From NCBI GenBank assembly GCA_015847255.1, contig JADLZK010004638.1:1-64000 (forward strand): a stretch of 64,000 nucleotides of DNA. Direction: 5' to 3'. Below the pieces are notes generated by a model. It did no database searches. It had not been told where the DNA came from and worked only from the letters and a program-made list of their open reading frames with translations. Each line of letters opens with the position of its first letter. Positions within the stretch are counted from its first letter, which is position 1. This DNA comes from Hyparrhenia diplandra. Its lineage: Eukaryota > Streptophyta > Magnoliopsida > Poales > Poaceae. Made by a program: the position numbers and the translations under genes. Below are positions 60,601 to 64,000 of the stretch, piece after piece.

Positions 60601-63312
60601 TATATTGAAGACCATGAATAAATTTAGTTTTTGTCCCAAATCAAACTTCTTTAATTTCGACCAAGATTTTAGATAAATAAACTAACATCTACAAGGTCAA
60701 ATTGATGTACTATCAAAACATACTCCCTCTGTCCCGAAATTATTGGCGTTGGGGAGTTCAAATTGATGTCCACGTTCATTCCATCATCGATGCATCTGGA
60801 GTAGCACAGCGTCCAGGTTCCTGGAATCTCCTATGAACCTGCTAGAAGCTAACAACGCCCTTTATTATGGGACAGAGGAGTATTTCATTGAGAATGAGAA
60901 TTTAGTGAAACTAATTTGATATAAGTAGATGTTGATGCATTTTTTTATAAGCTTGGTCAAGGTTAGATAAGTTTGACTTAGGAAAAAGTGCTAAAAAGTG
61001 AACTTAGGACATATGTTCTATACTTGTTTACCTTTGCTATGTTCTGTAAATATTTTAACCAAAAAGTGCGAAATTTGTGCTCTGAAGAACGTGCCAATGT
61101 CCAAATTCAAAACATTGCTCCGTTATGAGGTGGTGTTATAAACTTGTAATACAAAAGGTTATTTTTGAGTCAAAAGATATTATTGTTAATCCATGTTTTT
61201 GATCGCGGGCTATGGCAAATAGTGTCGGGGCCGCTTTTTCGCCGCTATTCGGCGCTATTCGCGCTACTATAGCGCAGCTACGCTGAGTAAGCGCCAGCCT
61301 GCTGCTTATAGCGCCAATAGCGTGGAAATGGAAATAGCGCGCGCTTTAGCGGCACAATAGCCCCTATATAGCTCCAATAGCGCCAATAGCGTGGAAATTG
61401 ACAATAGCATCGTAAGAAAGCGTTTTCAATTGGCGCTTATAGCGCTATTTTTTTTTCATGGTTGTTAATGTTTTCTCATGTCAAATGTAGATATTTTGAA
61501 GGAAAAAAAAAAAAGGCAAAGCTTAGATGATCTGGTGTATATTGGAAAAAAAAAAAAGCGGATCTATATGTTTTCTCATGTCAGTTTTAATTTTAAACCT
61601 TCTTTCTTGGTGGCTTTTGTTGGGTTTCATCTCTAGCCTACTCCACCTGCTCCTGCTTGGCACTACAAGTGTTTGTTGTTGTCTATCCACTAGGTTACCA
61701 GCAACCCCTGCTAATACCCTCTGGTTGAGACTAAATGTGTTGTTGTTTGGCCACTTGATAACCCTGCTAATACTACATACATGTCCTGTTTTCATTGTTT
61801 CCTACCACATGGTTTGCAGATTGTTACTATAAAATCTAAATAGTACAATGTTCATTGTCTTCCAATGCAGCATCCCTTTTGTTTTGTTATCCACCTTGTA
61901 TAGGATTTGAGTATCTTCTCTGTTGTCTGTTCCAGTCATGTTGACGAGGGTGATCAGGGGTAAATGCCACACAGTGGCTTCATAATGAACCTGTACTTGT
62001 CACTGTAAGCGGTGATGGCAGGTGAGTAATTAGCCCAATGACTCACATTTTGTCATTTTCATAATCTGCATTTAAGTTATGAAAATGCTTAACTACTAAT
62101 TTACTCGCTTTTAGTGTTGGAATGTGGGATGTTACTCTAGGTCAACCTTTGTGTCAGGCATATCGCCGCTCATACTCGATGTGCTAATGCGGTGAGCCTA
62201 TATTGTGATATTCTACTTCTGGGGCTCTCCAGTTTACCTCTTTTGGTATTGATTTTCATGGTATAATAAATCCCAGGTTGCTGTAGCCCCTAATGACCAA
62301 TATCTCTGCACAGGAGGAAGTGATCAGAAAGTTGTGAGTTGCTTATTTGGCCTTTTAGTTTCTTTATGTTGCTTATATCGTACTGGAAAAGGTATTATTT
62401 GGATTGTTTTGTTGGTCTACAACAACTGAAATAAGTAGAAATGCTATACATCTTATTATTGATGTGGTTTACTTTTTTTCTCAAACACGCAGTACAGCTG
62501 CATATTTATATATTATAGAGAGAAAGAAAGGGATAGAAACCCATACAAGGCAACCCCTATGCCTTGCCTGTGAGACTAGAGAAGGTTGCAAGGAAAAAAA
62601 ACACCACATGACTGACGACACTCAAACCCTTTGTTACAAGGAAGAAATGATCCGACCTTTCTGGCCAATTACACTAGCATCTCTCTAACGACCAAAAATA
62701 GGTCCTGAAGAGCAGTGAGCACTAGCTAAGCACCAAGACTCAATTCTTGTTTGAAGGAATGTTGTGCTGTTGCTAGGGAAGGAGTCGCACTGTCAAAAGT
62801 CCTCTTTTCCTGTGAAACCACATGGCCCATGCTCCCAGGATCACCATACCCTTCAAATCTTTTATTTACTTTTTCTCCACCAATCAGCAAAGCTCTTGTT
62901 CCTTCTACGCATAATGCGCCAAGTCCAGGAGAGGCCAGTAAATTATACCAAAATTGCCTAGCAAAACATAATTAGTGAGGATGATGTGGTTTACTGAGTA
63001 GTAAGAAATAAAAAAATGTAAAAAGGTGAAATAGCTGTGAATTGGGCACCATACTATTAGCATATTCATATTCATTATAATTATGTATGAGTTGATGTGC
63101 ATAACTGACTAATGTGGCCCCTGAAGAGGGAATGACTGACTGATGTATGAGAAATTATTTCCATTTATTGCTGGGCAGAACCACGAAGTGTTTACTTTTT
63201 GTTTTATTGCTGGTCCTCTCATTGACTATTGGCTTGGCAGGTTTTATATCATAATAGAAGTGGCCGTACAGATCTTAATTGGCGTCTTTTCACACCCACT
63301 GCAAGGAAATGA
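54671..63312 (+). CDS. WD40-repeat (transducin-family) protein, frame-broken, 5' part uncertain
   Basis: This is a beta-propeller scaffold protein whose partners cannot be told from sequence. The probable first exon, 54671-54811 (MPEPQAILPPP... YIDVHRPELPSLPD), has an in-frame TAG at 54716-54718. Weaker candidate exons lie near 55158, 56395, 56696, 57278 and 57419 (VWDCITALTLS). Clear exons are 58201-58298 (VVTSGAKGDGKLLLWNALRG), 59016-59175 (AVVQLWDIDSPESYLSF), 59258-59309, 59389-59471 (GSGDGTIGLFDIRICSAISH), 59637-59848 (VTSVSFSNCGTYFSASSTSN), 61936-62021 (LVTVSGDG), 62115-62191 (VGMWDVTLGQPL), 62277-62333 (VAVAPNDQYLCTGGSDQKV) and 63241-63312 (VLYHNRSGRTDLNWRLF, stop). WD/GD dipeptides at blade ends are plain. 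Single-base breaks occur near 59272, 59707 and 59756. I am sure of the family, not of the orthologue. The 5' pieces could belong to another gene. Confidence 0.7.
57854..58030 (-). mobile_element. LINE 3'-end insertion with 15-bp target duplication
   Basis: The word ggatatattaactgt flanks it at 57839-57853 and 58031-58045. On the plus strand it begins tttgaacgggaaatacagcagaggggaagcctcc, the reversed tail of a family also seen at 58610. About 177 bases, inside a WD40-gene intron, antisense to the gene. Confidence 0.8.
58610..58660 (-). mobile_element. minimal LINE-tail insertion
   Basis: The text ctttttaggggaaatacagtagggggcctccccactg..ctattaaaag shares the gggaaatacag.ag.ggg..cctcc phrase with the element at 57854. 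The flanks tgttgatgcctg and tgttgatgcttg differ by one base, consistent with an aged target duplication. Only about 50 bases long. Confidence 0.5.
60723..60880. mobile_element. Stowaway MITE in a WD40-gene intron
   Basis: The ends ctccctctgtcccgaaat and ttattatgggacagaggag are inverted, with TA on both sides. 158 bases. Confidence 0.85.
61191..61461. mobile_element. short element built of agcg/cgct words, 8-bp target duplication
   Basis: The exact 8-base word ttgttaat flanks it at 61183-61190 and 61462-61469. It begins ccatgtttttgatcgcgggc and ends gcgctattttttttcatgg, so the outermost ccatg is inverted. Inside are many copies of tagcgc/gcgcta and a repeated agcgccaatagcgtggaaat (near 61310 and 61378). 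An 8-bp duplication fits the hAT superfamily, but the ends do not match the usual hAT ends. Confidence 0.6.
62474..62983 (-). mobile_element. 5'-truncated LINE insertion with 13-bp target duplication
   Basis: The word gatgtggtttact lies at 62461-62473 and 62984-62996. The insert starts with a T run and ctcaaacacgcagtacagctgcatatttatatatta, the reversed 3' tail of a grass L1-type LINE. It is 510 bases, in the last coding intron of the WD40 gene, antisense to it. Confidence 0.8.
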
Positions 63313-64000
63313 TTGATATGCTGCCAGACATCGTGAGAATATTTCGCTAACATGGTAAGTCACCTTTCCTTTTGTGCCTTTCATTTGATGATCTCTGTTA
63401 GTACTTCAGCACCGAAAGTCCAAAACAGCTAAAATAACATATTTTACTGAATTATACGTCAATAAATATGTATGACAAAAAAAATACATCAATAAATATA
63501 TGAATATGGTATAAGCTGCATACAAACATACTTCTCTTCACTTTTCTAATAGCTTAAGGGGGTTGTTGCAACTTCACGTCAGGCAAACAAATTTCTGTAG
63601 AAATTTAAAGTGGAAAAAGGAAAATTAAATTGGTGAAAGGCCTTGCTTCACTGTGGAGACTTCTGCTTTATCTTCATGAGATTGAACAGCTTCTGTTATT
63701 TCCCAACACTCCCTGCATGCCTCTGTTCCTAATTCTTTTTGCATTATATCTTTTTCAGCTGGGGAGTTCTCTGAGTCAGGCAGTTGAACTTTGGCAACAA
63801 CTTGGCTGCTCCAGATGGATGTGGAGCCAGGACTTCGTATTGAAGCCTCTGCTTGATGGACTGACTGAAGCCTGTGTGTTGGGCCTTAACATTATTGGAT
63901 TATCATGCCTCTTTACAAGTAGAGCCTGTATCTTTTTATTCTCCTGTAAACAAATGTTTATGAAATCAATGTCATCCTGACTGATAGTAGGTTTCTATTC
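63313..64000 (+). other. WD40-gene 3' untranslated region, probably spliced
   Basis: After the stop, a donor-like site (acatg/gtaagtc) lies near 63356 and an acceptor-like site (tttttcag/ctgggg) near 63760. The sequence beyond 63760 may therefore be a 3'-UTR exon. An ORF at 63630-63980 crosses that acceptor and has no recognised family, so I do not call it a gene. The window ends here. Confidence 0.4.

Overview
This window is nuclear DNA from a grass (Poaceae). It holds intron-rich plant genes with long GC-rich first exons. Between and inside them lie the usual grass transposon debris: Stowaway MITEs with TA target duplications, L1-type LINE 3' ends, a tRNA-derived SINE and a CACTA-like remnant. 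No bacterial, organellar or CRISPR feature is present. The adjacent, co-oriented SPL16-type and OsMADS7-type genes match an adjacent pair that I recall on rice chromosome 8, so this is probably the syntenic block in another, probably panicoid, grass.

Layout. 1-1.9 kb: a SINE and unassigned sequence. 2.0-6.7 kb (-): a complete 8-exon methylthioadenosine nucleosidase (MTN) gene with an inserted element in intron 3. 7.6-13.2 kb (-): an 8-exon SEPALLATA-like MADS-box gene. 13.2-22.9 kb: intergenic sequence with a possible minus-strand transcript unit and many short tandem duplications. 22.9-27.7 kb (-): a 3-exon SBP-box gene with an exact-looking miR156 target site. 28.7-46.3 kb: a gene-poor block of MITEs, two LINE fragments, an arrayed hairpin repeat and a nested Stowaway pair. 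46.4-50.2 kb (-): a 9-exon YrdC/Sua5-type gene. 50.7-53.9 kb (+): a RIO1-type atypical kinase gene that lacks its catalytic core. These two genes diverge from a 463-bp shared promoter. 54.7-63.3 kb (+): a WD40-repeat gene carrying several LINE insertions and a small palindromic element in its introns.

MTN reads perfectly in frame through all exons. The MADS, SPL, YrdC, RIO1 and WD40 genes keep excellent protein similarity but are broken by single-base indels, mostly in homopolymer runs. The most economical explanation is a noisy long-read assembly, not five independent pseudogenes. The loss of the RIO1 catalytic exons is a different, larger event. The genes are not a pathway. MTN acts in the Yang methionine salvage cycle, MADS and SPL are floral and grain/panicle regulators, YrdC modifies tRNA, and RIO1 matures 40S ribosomes.

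The least explained structures are two short elements that start CCATG, have about 8-bp target duplications and are built of short inverted words (47.4 and 61.2 kb), and the hairpin-containing repeat array at 41.6-43.5 kb.
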